From: an uncultured Catenibacterium sp.
Lineage (GTDB): Bacteria > Bacillota_I > Bacilli_A > Erysipelotrichales > Coprobacillaceae
Reading direction: 5' to 3'
DNA: 5,908 bases
NCBI GenBank assembly: GCA_900764725.1
Contig: CAAFPB010000274.1
Span: forward strand, 1-5,908
The notes under the pieces were generated by a model, which was not told the DNA's origin, did not search any database, and was given only the letters and a program-made list of their open reading frames with translations. Of this stretch, positions 5,839-5,908 are shown in pieces. The stretch's first letter is position 1; each line of letters opens with the position of its first letter. The position numbers and the translations under genes were made by a program.

Positions 5839-5901
5839 ATGAAAAACTTGGTAAATGACAGATTTCAAGGCTCGATGAACGATGCGATATCATTCATGTA
5901 G
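5839..5901 (+). CDS. Doubtful 20-codon ORF, possible leader peptide
   Basis: An ATG at 5839 opens a frame encoding MKNLVNDRFQGSMNDAISFM with a TAG at 5899-5901, about 33 bases after the predicted start of transcription. The upstream AAAGG (5819-5823) is 15 bases away, too far for a good ribosome-binding site. The ATG sits in the loop of a weak hairpin (AAGTTT 5833-5838 with AAACTT 5844-5849). I recognise no family. It may be a leader peptide, the remnant of a start of a longer gene, or non-coding leader. Confidence 0.15.
   Translation: MKNLVNDRFQGSMNDAISFM
5875..5897. repeat. Imperfect 10-bp dyad near the right edge
   Basis: ATGAACGATG (5875-5884) and TATCATTCAT (5888-5897) pair over 10 positions with one mismatch and one G-T pair around a CGA loop. 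No T-run follows within the window, so it does not read as a terminator. It lies in the leader of the transcript predicted from 5806 and could be an RNA hairpin or a protein-binding site. Confidence 0.3.
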
Positions 5902-5908
5902 TATTAAA

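Noticed and set aside
1..5908. CRISPR array, tRNA or rRNA gene, complete insertion sequence
   Set aside because: No regularly spaced repeats, cloverleaf-like sequence, rRNA segment, transposase or element-length inverted repeats were seen on either strand.

Overview
The window is AT-rich DNA with Shine-Dalgarno sites, SigA-type promoter elements and intrinsic terminators, typical of a low-GC Bacillota. The protein families (PHP phosphatase, OmpR/PhoB regulator with a short Firmicutes-style kinase, secreted FGE-fold/FnIII protein) and codon use suggest an anaerobic gut member, possibly of the Erysipelotrichia. That placement is a guess from style; no marker gene is present.

Layout. Bases 1-125 form a leader region: a possible divergent (minus-strand) start region at the left edge, then a GC-rich hairpin just upstream of the first gene. 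Bases 126-1001 encode a cytoplasmic PHP-family metal-dependent phosphoesterase, apparently monocistronic and closed by a terminator. Bases 1108-3975 are a three-gene operon: an OmpR/PhoB-type response regulator, its sensor histidine kinase (ATGA overlap), and a membrane-anchored extracellular alpha/beta hydrolase 25 bp further on, ending in a strong terminator. Bases 4100-5680 encode a separately transcribed secreted protein with a helical N-terminal module, an FGE/SUMF1 (C-type-lectin-like) fold lacking one of the two FGE catalytic cysteines, and two FnIII-like domains. After a third terminator, 5718-5908 hold a good SigA promoter overlapped by three half-sites of a possible operator, then only a doubtful 20-codon ORF before the window ends.

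Main result. The promoters of the two-component operon and of the secreted protein gene share a 20-bp box (18/20 identical), each exactly 7 bp upstream of a -10 hexamer (TAAAAT and TATAAT) with no consensus -35. The 11-bp tandem layout resembles the Pho box type of site used by PhoB/OmpR regulators. The simplest reading is that the regulator controls its own operon and the neighbouring secreted protein, making 1048-5680 one small envelope-facing regulon: sensor, regulator, anchored hydrolase and secreted FGE-fold/FnIII protein. The box is seen directly; the identity of its binding protein and the shared function are inference.
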